Source: Alisma plantago-aquatica (lineage: Eukaryota > Streptophyta > Magnoliopsida > Alismatales > Alismataceae). Taken from it: a stretch of DNA of 64,000 bases. A program made the position numbers and the translations under genes. Below are positions 23,942 through 36,159 of the stretch, one piece after another (the first letter of the stretch is position 1; each line of letters begins with the position of its first letter). Under the pieces are notes generated by a model. It was not told the origin of the DNA and did no database searches. It was given only the letters and a program-made list of their open reading frames with translations. The stretch is from NCBI GenBank assembly GCA_963693085.1, contig OY856409.1:240565058-240629057 (forward strand). Direction: 5' to 3'.

Positions 23942-24967
23942 CAACTCTAGGGTTATTGAATCACATAACATGCTGAATGTAGAGGCAAGCAACAAGTATA
24001 GTCAGAATAAACAAGATTGACATCACATAAATGGACATATATAAACATCCACCACATAAGTGGGAAAAATTAACACATGTCACCATGTAGAAGTTCCATC
24101 ATGATCCAAGTATAAGATTGAGCTAAAAGAATATCCTTCTGAGTAGAATGATTCACAAAAATTAGGACCAAGTAACATATTCTTAAGAGAAAGAGAATTG
24201 TGTAGGCTATTGTCAATAGGACCAAGAGAAAGTTGAAAATAGGTTATTGATCAAAAGGAACAATATGAGATGCAAACATACATTAAGAGAGAAAATAGAT
24301 TTATTACTAAACAAGGATAATAAGGGATGCAATCATACATTGACTTGAGTGTTAAGAGAAAAGGTCATCTGCTGCAACAATGTGGTTTCCGCCACAATCT
24401 TGGGACAAAATCACAAGAGAGGGGTCAAGGAAGAAATCCAATTTGTTTGTTGTGTGCATGGACATAGTCAATAGGGTTTCTTTATATAAGTAGGGGATAA
24501 AAGTTGTGGTCCAACTTTCATTATAATTTAATTTCACATTGTGTTAAAAGAAACTCATATTTACTTGGTTTGACCATTTAAATAACTTTTTGATCAAGGC
24601 ATGTGTTCCACAATGTAATTAATTCTTTATATGCAAATGTATTTTTTTAAGCAAAACTTCTCCACTACAATAAAAGTCTTATATCTCCTAACATAATTTT
24701 TTGGTGTAATTAATATATCAATATTTCATACCATATTTGTACATTATGTCTGCCACCAACCTACTACTAAATTAAATGACACCTTTAAAACAACATTATA
24801 CACCTCAATACTTTCTTTTTCTAAATATTGTAACCTTGAAAACCCATAACTTCCAACGTTATGAAATATAAACTAGATCTTTTTTATTATGTAAAACTTC
24901 TATGTGTCACTCTCTATTTAATAAAGAGAGAAAAGTGGAAAGATTTGTAGGTCTACAACATTCTCCT

Positions 24968-25031
<64 letters not shown>

Positions 25032-28000
25032 ATAATTGTCATTAAGATCTACCAAACCATCAAAACATCATTCTGATTTCCAAAATAAATTCTTGTCCAC
25101 CAAATTCAAACTTGTCCTTAAATAAAATAACACAATGCTTCACAATGATTTTACTTTCTCATGGTCACGTAAAAACTTATTTCAAATCACATCACCCATT
25201 AATCATCCATTAATCATGATTTCAAACACTATTTATAAACTATATCTCAAAAATTGTGAATTCATAATTTCTCCAAAATTTATCAAAAACAACAATTTTC
25301 ATCAAAAGTCTCCATTAAAAATTTCACCTTATTTGGACAAAGGAATCCCATGATATGAAAGTTTTACTATTTACCAAAATAATGTAAATGATTTGAACCA
25401 TTAAATTTCGTTCTAGTATAGTTCTTGTATTTTTTTTTAATCATCAAACAAGCTCTGATTGGTCTAAAATTTTATACCAGACTTCAATACCAGCATAGAA
25501 ACTCTTCCAATAATTTTCATAAAAAAATAAATTTGTTTAGCCATCTAACTAAAATATCTCCAAAAACTATTTTTTTGGCACATATGAATTTTATAATTAT
25601 TCAAATGAACTCCAGAAATTCTAAAATCTTTACTATAGATCTAATAAATGATTATAAGCTTCAAGACAAATTGTGGAATCATTTTGATACACCAAAATCT
25701 CAAAGTCATATATATAAAATTATAAAACATTGAAAATCGAGTTTGTCACACCTAAACATGAGGAACACGATTCTATAATTAATTTTCACTTTTGGAGTTA
25801 TTTAGCATGTTAATGAATATATTGGGCTTAAAAGCACATTCTCTCTCCTAAATTTCGATAGAATATTTAAAATTATCCAAATTCGATGAAAATTTACACA
25901 TATGCTAACTTGGTATGTGGATTTCAAATTAGAAGTTTATTTTCTCTTTTTGAGACTGTTAGTAATTTACTTAATACTTTTGACTCTTCTCATATTTTCT
26001 TTTCCAAATAGAATTAAGATAGTTATTATTATACAAATGATGCGAAACTGGGAAACCAAGCTAAATGCACCCAAGAAACATGTTTTCACTATTATATTTT
26101 TATTTTGAGATTTCTTTTTATGAGTTATGGCACCATTAGGAATTTTGACACAATACCCTTGTATTAACAAATATTAAATCAACAGTTACTTAATTAAGTC
26201 CTATTGGTGTAACCTTATTACAAAGTGAGTTGTATATTTATTATGAACAAACTTTCACCTTTTCCACAAATAACATCTTTAGTTTATTTATCCCACTTTA
26301 ATTAAATTATATGACAATATTAGTATGAAATTACCAATTTCTACTCCAAAGCAAATTATTCATTTTTATTTACACATTGTGTTAGTAAAGAAAATATGTG
26401 TAGCATATTTCATGATTTTTTTACAATGATGGCACATAATTAAGTTATTATGCGAATGTGTTCTAATATTTAACCTTGTTTGGTCAAATCTAAGGAACTA
26501 GCTTCACTAGTTTTACAATCATGGGATGGGGTAGGATTCTAAGTTCTGGTTCATTACAAGGTGGTTATCTCAGAACCTAATCAATCCCTTACTCTTTCCA
26601 TATCTTCACACAATTTGCTTGCCGTTCTCATGACTGATGGTGTCTGTTGCAACAATTTTTCCTTGATATTTCTAGGACAAGTGTTCTTAATTTCCTAACA
26701 AACCCTTGTGTTTTTCTTTTCTCATTCACTATCTTCTGATCATATCTCATTTTTATCAGATATGGTCTAGGTTTGAAATAGCCTCCTTTAACTTTTCTTT
26801 TTTCTGACCGACCCTCATGTTATTCTTTTCTTTCTCACTATCATCTAATCAAGATCTCTCCTTTCATAAAATGTATGAATAATAGAGACCCTTATTTGTT
26901 TAAGTCAAGTTCCATCATGTCTTCACATTCCACTCAAATCACTAGAAAGCTTGACGATCAATATGTTTATACAATTTGGATTAGTTACATTCTCTCCACA
27001 TGTCTCTATTATTTATAGTGGTTTTTACTCTCTTTCCAAATTCTTTTAGGATTTTATTTATGTGTTGGTATTTTTTATTTGTTTTTCTATTTTCTAATGA
27101 GTGAGGCCATTAGGTTTGATAATGTTGTTGTGCGTTTTCCATCATATGTAAATTTTTACTAGACTGTGATATTTTCTTTCTATTTTTAGTTAGGTGCTCA
27201 TACTTGTGTACTGGAATGCCAAATCAAACTATAATTTAATTTTTTTTCTCAAAAGTACAATCTATATCTCACATTTGTATATAATGACAATTTTCTTCCT
27301 GTAAAAGAATATATAATTGACACATACTTCTATTTCATAAAAGTAGTACATTATCAATTTAAACGACACTCACAAACCTCAAGCAGACTATTAAAGACAA
27401 GAATGAACATGTCTATATGAATAAGACGGCTACATTTTAGACCTACAATGATATTGAATGTATGAAAATTAAATATGAGTGCTAATAGCATACCCATTCA
27501 TGATATAATAAATATGGTTATATCTTGAAAAATCCCTGATATTTGGGACTATTTGAAACATAGAAATCACACTTAACTTGTGAATCTATACTAGTTTCTT
27601 AGTTCTAATGAAATCTATTAGATTTTCCCTAGACATTGTTGTGATACACATGTATAATTATTCATGATTCTCCATAGATATAATTGGAAATTTGAGGGAA
27701 AATACTACCAGGTTTATGTTGGAATTAACAATAAGTATGCACTAACTAGTGTGATTACATGTTTTAAAGTGGGTTATGTTGGAGTGATAAGGATCTTAAT
27801 GAATAGTAGATATTTTGCCTAATTTTTCATTTGGAGCACAAATTAGAATGCTTTTATTGAATGTGAAGAAAAGGGCATTTGAATATAACCTTTAGGGTTA
27901 ATGGTGTTTGTTACTACCTTAACTTTGAATATATGGATGACTAATAGAAACCCTCAATGTCACTTTTGTTAGAGATAATCAAGTTTTATAACTATTGTGA

Positions 28001-28104
28001 GTGACACTCCAATGTATGAATCAACTTCTATATATAGTAGGATGGGGACGAGGAAAGCCAAATACATAGTGATGCTAGGGGGTCCAATTCTAGGAAAGAA
28101 GCTT
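23942..28104. other. AT-rich, mostly uninterpretable LTR-like DNA
   Basis: There is no convincing coding match. 24700-26558 has the texture of a long plant LTR. Its likely end is CATTACA at 26558, followed by a decayed primer-site-like sequence (TGGTTATCTCAGAAC, 26562-26576). A TATA-like TATATAAAG lies on the minus strand near 24485. In 27480-27560 a plus-strand stretch (PDIWDYLKHR) weakly recalls a copia gag, but stops are frequent and I do not call it. Confidence 0.3.
24972..25026. repeat. (TA)n microsatellite
   Basis: About 55 bp of uninterrupted TA. Confidence 0.95.
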
Positions 28105-29715
28105 TTGGAAGTGCCATATAGATAGAACGTACAAGGAAATATGTACATGAAGTAGCAAAGGTGAATGGAAGTATTATTTTAGTCTTCTTTTTATCAATAG
28201 TAAAAAGGGTATTACTCACTTGCACAACCATTTTGAGAAGAGATACCCTACAAAAAATAGTTTGATACAAAAAGAAGACACGACTCATGTAGAACCTACT
28301 GGGGAAGTAAGAACTTCAACTTGTACTATTGGTCAAGAGTGTTCAAGAAAAGATCTAGCTTGAATCCTAGTTAAGCATTAATATCTTCTATCAATGCAAG
28401 AACATGAAGGCTTCAGGACATACTCATAATCTTCAATCATAGTTAAGATGCCATTCAAGAAATACAAAAAATATTTACTTATTGGCATTGCTTCAGTTTC
28501 AAAAGTCTAGGTTTATGCATGTTATTGAGAAGAATGAGTCTATGGTGGCAGTAACCATTAAAATGTGGACATCTAACAAACTTGAGAGGGTACATGGTCA
28601 TTATTGTACACTACATTGTTGACACATGGATGCTAATTAGTTTTATTCTAAGATTTCATCTACGTCCCATACCCTCACACCATGTAGAAGGTGAATGGTT
28701 TGTTTTACTTGAGAGTTTAATGCACTGGAATGTTGGCATTAAAATATCAAACTCGGAATTGGATTACTTCTCTACTACTGATGCCATAGTTAAGGAACTT
28801 AATGGAGGTACTCTATTGTTCTTAAATAATGAGGTAGTGGCTGGGATGGAGAACAAATGGGCTCCCTAATTAAGGGACATAGGATTATAACCCTGGTGTG
28901 AGTCTGGAATGAAAATAATCATGTCATGTATATTGACCCATTGTGTGAGTTATGACGTCCCATCCAATATATGGGTTATTAAGGGGTCATGGGATTTACA
29001 ATTCTGGGGTGGTGCCACTTTATAGGTACTTTCATTCTCTTTTGAAAAAAAACTCTACTAGTCTCTGGTAAGGTGATATATATGTCTTATTGTGTGCATA
29101 TTCTGAATTAAATTGTACAAGTTAGACTATCAATCATTTTCAATGGGATGGAAATGATCCATGATAGTGTGGTCTTTTACACAACTACCCACCAAGAGGA
29201 TCAAGAAATTTTAAGATGTAGCTAAGTAGTGAAAAGTTTCCACAATAGAAAGCCTAGTTCTTGTTTGTGCCACTTGGTGGAATTCCACTCGTCTAATGCT
29301 TAGAATAGTGTTATGCATAAAAATATATATAGTAGACTGATCCATAGAGAAACATATAATGATTCAACTCCTTTCTAAATTGAGTGGTACTTTTCTTATA
29401 AAATATGTGACATGCTTAAAATTTTCTTGATTGCTACTAAGGAGTTATCTGTGATCACATACCCTAGACCAAGCCTATGTTTTGAAAATATATGTCATGT
29501 CAAACTAAACTTGATTGAATGTGTCAATTGGATAATGAACTTATTACAAAATGGAAAACAATATGCTTGAAAACATTAAGGGATATTGGGATGAAATTCA
29601 TGTGTTGATGGGGTTTCAATTGTCTTAGATACAAGGTTCAGAATGGAGCAGGATAAGTTCTATTACTATGAACTATATGTGAATGCTACTGATGCTCATT
29701 TTGACGCAGTGCATC
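28105..29715 (+). pseudogene. hAT-superfamily transposase pseudogene, upstream part
   Basis: hAT transposases cut and paste hAT elements in the nucleus. In order, across frames: the end of a BED-type zinc finger (KKGITHLHNHFEK, about 28200-28250); a catalytic-domain block with MWTSNKLE, shifting frame near 28586 into GYMVIIVHYIVDTW and LMHWNVGIKISNSELDYFST (open 28582-28869); CVHILN and MEMIHDSVVFY (about 29090-29175); ATWWNSTRLML, the family's TRWNST motif with Arg to Trp (about 29265); and YWDEIHVLMGF then VLDTRF (about 29590-29640). Frameshifts, stops and filler near 28870-29040 show it is dead. The C-terminal dimerisation domain is not seen. Confidence 0.8.
29711..29715. other. Left target-site copy of the Cassandra insertion
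   Basis: GCATC here and ACATC at 30551-30555: 4 of 5 bases match, as expected for an old 5-bp duplication. Confidence 0.65.
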
Positions 29716-30006
29716 TGTAACATCCCATGATTTGAGGCCTCAGATAAAATGATCTTATAAGGAATGATTGGACTACCCATATCACCAAGGTGCACCTCCT
29801 TTTCAAGGAGCCCATCACTAAAGAACTCCATAGTTAAGCGTGCTCAACTTGAAGTAGTACTAGGATCGGTGACCAGTCGGGAAGTTGATCCTGGCTTGCG
29901 CGTCAGTGTGGACAAAGTGCGCAGTTAAGGCTAGTGGTGGTTTGTGGGGCCAATCGTCATTCTTGAAACTCTACAAGAGCCTTGGGCAGTGGGCCCGGGC
30001 ATTACA
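29716..30006 (+). repeat. 5' LTR of Cassandra
   Basis: 291 bp, TGTAACATCCC to CATTACA. Confidence 0.95.
29781..29890 (+). promoter_or_regulatory. 5S rRNA-like block with Pol III internal promoter, 5' LTR
   Basis: Matches plant 5S rRNA through CCCATCA, AGAACTCC, the box A region AGTTAAGCGTGCT and the box C region AGTACTAGGATCGGTGACC. Box C has one change (GGATCGG; 5S and the 3' LTR have GGATGGG). In Cassandra this block is thought to drive Pol III transcription; activity here is unknown. Confidence 0.9.
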
Positions 30007-30008
30007 AA

Positions 30009-30020
30009 TGGTATCAGAGC
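30009..30020 (+). other. Cassandra primer binding site (tRNA-iMet)
   Basis: Perfect TGGTATCAGAGC two bases after the 5' LTR. Confidence 0.95.
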
Positions 30021-30245
30021 CAATTCCCCTCCAGTAGGTGGGGCCCACATGGGCATGGCATGCCAATCTTGAGCCGTGCGGTCCAGGCATGTAGGAAAGA
30101 GTTGTCCATGGTTGACGTAGCCACCCTTGCGCTGGTATTCTGTGATCGGGAGCTGGGTGTCCATGGGCCATTGTGGGTCTGAACTGAAATGGAGAAGATA
30201 TTATGAGGCCTTATAGTTGAGCCTTGACGAGGACGACAAGAGTCT

Positions 30246-30258
30246 AAGTGGGGGAGAT
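30246..30258 (+). other. Cassandra polypurine tract
   Basis: AAGTGGGGGAGAT directly before the 3' LTR. Confidence 0.9.
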
Positions 30259-30550
30259 TGTAACATCCCATGATTTTGAGGCCTCAGATAAAACGATCTT
30301 ATAAGGAATGATTGGACTACCCATATCACCAAGGTGCACCTCCTTTTCCGGGAGCCCATCACTAAAGAACTCCATAGTTAAGCGTTCTCAGCTTGGAGTA
30401 GTACTAGGATGGGTGACCAGTCGGGAAGTTGATCCTGGCTTGCGCGTCAGTGTGGACAAAGTGCGCAGTTAAGGCTAGTGGTGGTTTGTGGGGCCAGTCG
30501 TCATTCCTCAAACTCTACTAGAGCCTTGGGAAGTGGGCCCGGGCGTTACA
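30259..30550 (+). repeat. 3' LTR of Cassandra
   Basis: 292 bp, TGTAACATCCC to CGTTACA. The 5S-like block is at about 30324-30433 and keeps box C GGATGGGTGACC, but has AGTTAAGCGTTCT in box A. Confidence 0.95.
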
Positions 30551-30590
30551 ACATCTCATATGTTTTGATTCATTAATCAAATTTCAAGCA
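30551..30590 (+). pseudogene. hAT transposase remnant right of Cassandra
   Basis: A short stretch that continues the interrupted hAT frame (CATATGTTTTGATTC) before CACTA-end-like sequence begins. It shows the hAT piece is truncated here and lacks its C-terminus. Confidence 0.35.
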
Positions 30591-31010
30591 CTACAAAAAA
30601 TGGTCATTAATCACAAATAAACATTAGCTGAATGATTTATCTACAATTTTCTTTATATGTAAGAGTTGTAGTATATGCTGATGTCATGAAATCATCTAGC
30701 TACATTTATAAAATATGTAGTTAAATAATGAATTATCTATAAATAAATTTATTATTTGGAATGTAGTTAAATAGCATCTTTACATACTTAAATGTAGGTG
30801 TAATCATAGCTAAATGCATAAGTACAATTTTATATGCGGTTAATATGTAGCAAAAAGATGAATTTACTGGAATTGTATGTGTTAATGTGTAGGGAAAAGA
30901 AATATTCAATACAAATATGTATGCAGTAAGATTATGCTTCCAGCTAAATATGTAGTGAGATTTAGTACATATACATATGTTTTCACATACTGAGTAATAT
31001 GTCAATATGG
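30591..31010. mobile_element. Probable CACTA-element terminus with subterminal repeats
   Basis: It starts near CACTACAAAAAATGG, the classic En/Spm end form. Over the next ~400 bp, variants of ATGTAGTTAAAT and its complement recur (for example near 30711, 30758, 30806, 30840 and 30950), as in CACTA subterminal regions that bind transposase. The opposite end was not found, so element length is unknown. Confidence 0.45.
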
Positions 31011-32127
31011 GTATATGTGATCCGTTTTAGTAGCAAAATTGATAGTAATAAGATCAAGATATGCTTACAATACCAACCACATACTTCCATTTATATTAAA
31101 ACAATGGATTTTCATGCAAAGGACATATACCTTGCCCCTACTACACAACATTCTAATTAAAGATATACATTTGTTAATGATTCCAAGAGGTCTACAAGCA
31201 TCTTGGCAAAAGAACACATCTTTGTTGACCATTTTAGCATCTTTGTTGTCTTCTCTTTTTGTTTTATGAGTTGGCGATTGCCTGGGGTTCTTATGGTAGT
31301 TGACCATTATGAATCAGAGTGTGTGTTTCTATTGTAGTTGTTCTACAAGCATCTTCCTCTCCAACCTACTACTTCTAAATAGGAGTTGGAAATTATATTT
31401 TTAGATGGATATGCCTAGTATATGATTTTCTAAGTGCAAGCTTGCCAGACGTTAGCTTCTCAGGTCATCTTCTAGAAAGTTGCCCGTCTGGCTAGTACCC
31501 ATTCATCAACAACATAGGTACAAATGTCGGTATGTTACTCTCAACACTAGGAACCATGGAAAAAGTCAAATGTTTTTTGTTATGTAGGGATTGATCAACC
31601 AGGACCATGCTCATGCATCACCTCAAATGTCACTCCACATCTATTTGTTGCAACATTGCTGAATCACTCATATCAAGTCAACATATTTTTTTTGTTGAAA
31701 CATTGGTTAATCACTAGTATCAACACAAGTACAACACTATATTACCAGATGTCATCACCATGCTCTTGGAAGCAAGTATTGTATAGAAGAAAATCAAGAT
31801 TCCTACAATCGTAGAAAAATTTATTCATTGATGAACATAGAATGATGTAGGAAGTGGTTATTTCTTTACCACCTAAAATTAATCATGATTCGTTTGTGAT
31901 GTGTCACTGACTTTGCCTTCCACTAATTATATGAACTTATGGTTGTTTCATATTCAAGGGAGAATGTGTGAAACTCATAGTATGTAGCAAAGAGTAGTTG
32001 ATAACAAGTGAAAAGTAATCTGAAATGCTCAAAAGAAAACCACCCTTGATCATCTACATCATGTTGTCTGTGCCATTGGAAGTAAAAGCTTAGCAAAACC
32101 ATGTGCAACCAACATGTCAACACATAA

Positions 32128-32195
32128 CTTCAAGGAGATGTTACTCACTACTTCAAGGAGATGCTACTCACTACTTCAAGGAGATGCTACTCACT
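32128..32195. repeat. Three tandem copies of a 23-bp unit
   Basis: Unit CTTCAAGGAGATGCTACTCA plus CTA, at 32128-32150, 32151-32173 and 32174-32195. Confidence 0.95.
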
Positions 32196-34424
32196 GAAAG
32201 CATTAGCTATACACATGATAACATAATATCGATTACAAACGAATACAAATATGAAGTTTTTCCATAAACCATGAAAATTTGAACTAAAAGCACGAGCTGC
32301 ACAAATTATAGAAAATCATTATGTCCAGTCAAGTATCCTACAAACTCAAATGTGAAGTTTCATATCCAACCAAGAACTAGTTGTACAACCCTTAATTAAT
32401 ATTGGATGTGTCGATTCATGTTTTCTGTACATGTATTAGTAAAGAAAAAAATTGGGTGCAAGCATCATCATTGTATCAAAAAAGAGATCATCAATGAACA
32501 AAATTGCACATCATAATTCATCAGACTATGAGAAAGTTATGCATAATGCTCTAACATTATTGTTCTAGGTTTTCCTTAAGAAGAATACAAGATTAAAGAG
32601 AGAAAATAAATAACAGATGGCTCAAGAGTGTATGTCTATTGACATGTTATAAATGGCCCCTTGAGGACATTTAGAAGATACTAAACCAAAAAAATAGTAA
32701 GCATGAAAAATCTCTATAAAATGATGAGTAGATATCTATCCAAAATAAACTTAAATATAATGAAAATAAATATATTCACTCCATAATTCAAGAAATAGAC
32801 AACCAAAACTAGAGGTGCATCAGAACCATATGCCCAGCTGGAAACCAACTCCAAGAAACTAGCTATACTTGTGTCAAATGCAGGCTTCAATGACTTGAAT
32901 ATCCTAAAATGGTTATTTCTATACATATATCCTCAAGAGAAACTACAGCTAAATAGTATTAAATTTTGAATCTAAAAAAATAATGGGGAAAGTTAATGTA
33001 TGAATGAAATTACTCAATATTATTTCAACATATTCCATAAGCATCAGTGTATCTTTTGAGAGTAGCCCATACACAAGAATTATAGCTCCTAGCAATGAGT
33101 AAATTTAAAAGAAACTCAACTAGAGTCACCTGAATTGAATGACCTTCATATCCTACACCTCATAGCATAATTTACATAATCACTAGAGAAAAAACACAAA
33201 CTAAAATAAAGGTTAGGTTTCAACAACAATCATCTACTAATAGCCATCCTCGTTAAGTCAATATGGATGTCACCATCGCAATACATTTGTTTATGTTGAC
33301 TCCAACGTCACCCTCCTCATATATACCACAAAAAATAAGAAATAAAGATACATTCCCACATCCCTATTCTTGTTGTTAGAATGTCTCATATTCTAGACAT
33401 TCCTTATCCTTATGAGAAAACAAAAACCTTAGCAAAAACACAACTATGACACAGTGATAAGCTAAAACATCATAGGATATGAAGATCCACATCCATTAAT
33501 GTTGAATCATGGTGTCAAGATAGATAGATGAAGATAGAATCACTCAAGTGTTCAACCTTTCAATCTTACTCAACCAAGCTAGTACAACAAATTAAAAGCT
33601 ATTGCTCACTGGTAGAATAATGGATGCCTTGTGTCGCTTGTGAACCACTCTTCATAGTAGTAATGGAGGTTTTTCCCATAGTGGTACTGAGGTCAATATA
33701 CAATAAGATAAACATCAATAAAGTAGAAAAAGAGCATGAGAGTTTGTAGGAGGAAAAAAAATTGAGAATGCATTTGATGCATAGACTTGAAGCGACCGTT
33801 TCCTATCATATTTTATACTAATTTTTGATATCCTATAGAACAAAGTTTGAGTGTAGATTCCATGAAAAAGTAGATAGACAATATTTTTCTGGGGGTGAGG
33901 TTTCATCATGAGGGTAGACTAAACACATCATACATCATCCTTATTTATCTTCAGCAGGCCCATTATGACTAATATCTTATCATCAAACAGCATTGTCTGA
34001 AAGCTGTAAATAGAAATACAAAACTTCTTATGAATAGATTCAATAGAAACTCCATCTAGAAAAGAGTCATCAGAACAAAAATCAAGATGGAGTGGTTGTA
34101 GATCTAGGAGACATAAAACAATCTACTCTTCGTATGATGAAAAATCATTCTATATAAGATCAAAATAACTTATATTGTAGAAAAGTACCCCAATATAAAG
34201 ACATCAAAGAGTTTGAAGTACTGGGACAATCTCTAGCCACAAAAGATATGATGAAATTAACTAATACTTCAAAAAGTACCATCCATAGAAACTCATCCAA
34301 TTCACATGTGTAACAAGAATTGAACTCACAAGCTGGAGAAGACTTATAGTACTTTTTATTTGAATGCATCTAAAAAGATGACAAGTGATACATAGAATTC
34401 AACAACACGGGGAATAAAAAAATT

Positions 34425-34640
34425 GACATCTCATCACTATCAACCTTGTTAGTGTCCAAAAATGGAGGGGAAGTGGATGTGGTGTCATTCTCTTGCTGAT
34501 TGCAAGAGCGCCACTTAGCTATTTCAACACATTAAATTTGTTGGTCAGAAATCAATCTCTCAGTTGACAAGCAACTCTCTCCCACCACATTGCCATCATT
34601 TACTTTTCCTTTCATATCCAGGATATTAAATTGAACCCCT
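34425..34640 (-). pseudogene. Possible coding fragment of unknown origin
   Basis: On the minus strand about 70 codons with one internal stop contain NDGNVVGESCLSTERLISDQ and, later, SPPFLDTNKVDSDEMS, hydrophilic and Ser/Asp-rich. Composition differs from the AT-rich surroundings. I recognise no family, and splice boundaries were not resolved. It could be captured gene sequence or chance. Confidence 0.2.
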
Positions 34641-36053
34641 TATGATCCTATCACAGTAAATACAAGGTCAAAGTGATGATCAAACATCATAATGATTTAA
34701 TCTAACAGTTGTAGAGGGCTCCTAGGTTAATGAATACATGAGCATAGCTGAGTTGCAATAGTGAGTCAGTAGTGTGTGCACATTGCAATGATGTGATATC
34801 TTATAACACCTCTATAGAAGCTCTACAAAACATTCATGAGTTCTAGGGGTTAGTTGTTGTGCATATTTCTAAAGCAGCAAAGAGAAATGAAAAAGAGATG
34901 GCCTTGGTGAGGAAGACTTTCATTGGAGATTGTTGTAGGAGGGCAAGGTGGATAGATTGCTTCCTTACTTTTATCCTAAATAAAAATTGGAGATACTCTT
35001 ATACATAGTTTTATACTAGAATATTTACATTCAAGAGAGATGTCAGCCAATCCACTAGGCATCCTTCTTCATAAGAAAAAAAATCATTATGAAACACTTC
35101 AAGGAAATATAAACTAAAACAAGTTGTAGTAGGAAACATTACAAATAGAATAATGGTCTTAAAATTAAATATAACTTTACTTATTATTTGTGATTATCCA
35201 TCCATCTTGTAGTAAATATTATCTCTTCTTTTGTTATACACAAAAAGGAAACAAATTGAGAATAAGAAAGGTGAAACAAAGAATTTTGTTTCTTGCATTA
35301 TGATTTTGTTAGGATTCTTGGCATTATAGTCACTCTCATCAAGAGCTGCCAAAAGCATGTATGGTATAACCAGAAATGACCACATAAATAAGAGAAGTGC
35401 ATCTTACTTGATGCTCTATTAATCCTTGTTTATTAAAGAAGATATTAGAGAAACTTCAAACTAGGAATAGACATAAAGTAACTATGAATGCAGAAATATA
35501 AACCTTGACTTCCAACTAAAGATGTACTGCATAGTTGACATGAAAAAGGGGTTTGTTACACTTCTTGAAGATAAAAAAACATTAGGTAATATATCAAAAT
35601 TATCAATGGGTTGTATTGTATATGACATACAGTTCTAGAATCTGACATTCTATACCATAGTGTATTTTTTAAACATCTAGTTGAAAATCAATTTTGTTTG
35701 CCTCTTAGAGTTAATAGTTACATTTCACATAAATACTACATATTCGGCCTAGTGGATAGATGAGACAACCAAGGCAATAAGTACAACTATACATACTAAA
35801 TAAATTATGGTCTTCAACAATAAGTCAAATTATTAGTCTAGGGTGTTGATATGGAGTAGTATCTTCACTCTAAAATACAATATATCATGGCATCTAACCT
35901 ATGAATTAAATGCTTGTATCATATATGACTGAGAAGAACATCATTTTCAAAGTCAAAATAAGAAATATGGTTCATCATGCATACCAAAATGTTTCTTGAG
36001 TGTGGATATTCACACAATCCAAATTCGAACATTGTTCATTAGGATGCACACAC

Positions 36054-36159
36054 ACCAACTGTGGAAAAGCCTTGTAATCCAATCCCTACTTCCTTGATGC
36101 TCAAATACCAACTGCAAAAAAGCCTTTTACTTCAATCCCTACTTCCTTGATGGTCTAAA
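36054..36159. repeat. Two tandem copies of a ~53-bp unit
   Basis: Both contain ACCAACTG, AAAAGCCTT and AATCCCTACTTCCTTGATG. Confidence 0.8.

Larger units (their letters stand above)
29716..30550 (+). mobile_element. Complete Cassandra-type TRIM retrotransposon carrying 5S rRNA sequence
   Basis: 835 bp in total: two near-identical ~291-bp LTRs (TGTAACATCCC...TTACA), a primer site, a 250-bp non-coding interior, a polypurine tract and a near-perfect 5-bp target duplication. Each LTR contains a ~110-bp block homologous to plant 5S rRNA, the defining trait of Cassandra elements. It has no gag or pol and depends on proteins supplied elsewhere. It interrupts the hAT transposase pseudogene. Short frames across it are spurious. 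Confidence 0.95.

Noticed and set aside
19494..23946. Target duplication around the probable solo LTR
   Set aside because: Left flank AGAGA and right flank ACTCT differ on the same strand; no 5-bp direct match could be found.
27480..27660. Copia gag (UBN2-like) remnant on the plus strand
   Set aside because: Only a short PDIWDYLKHR-like stretch with many stops around it; too weak to call.
29781..30433. Two 5S rRNA genes
   Set aside because: The 5S-like blocks sit inside Cassandra LTRs, are diverged from 5S outside the promoter boxes, and lack a normal 5S end and terminator.
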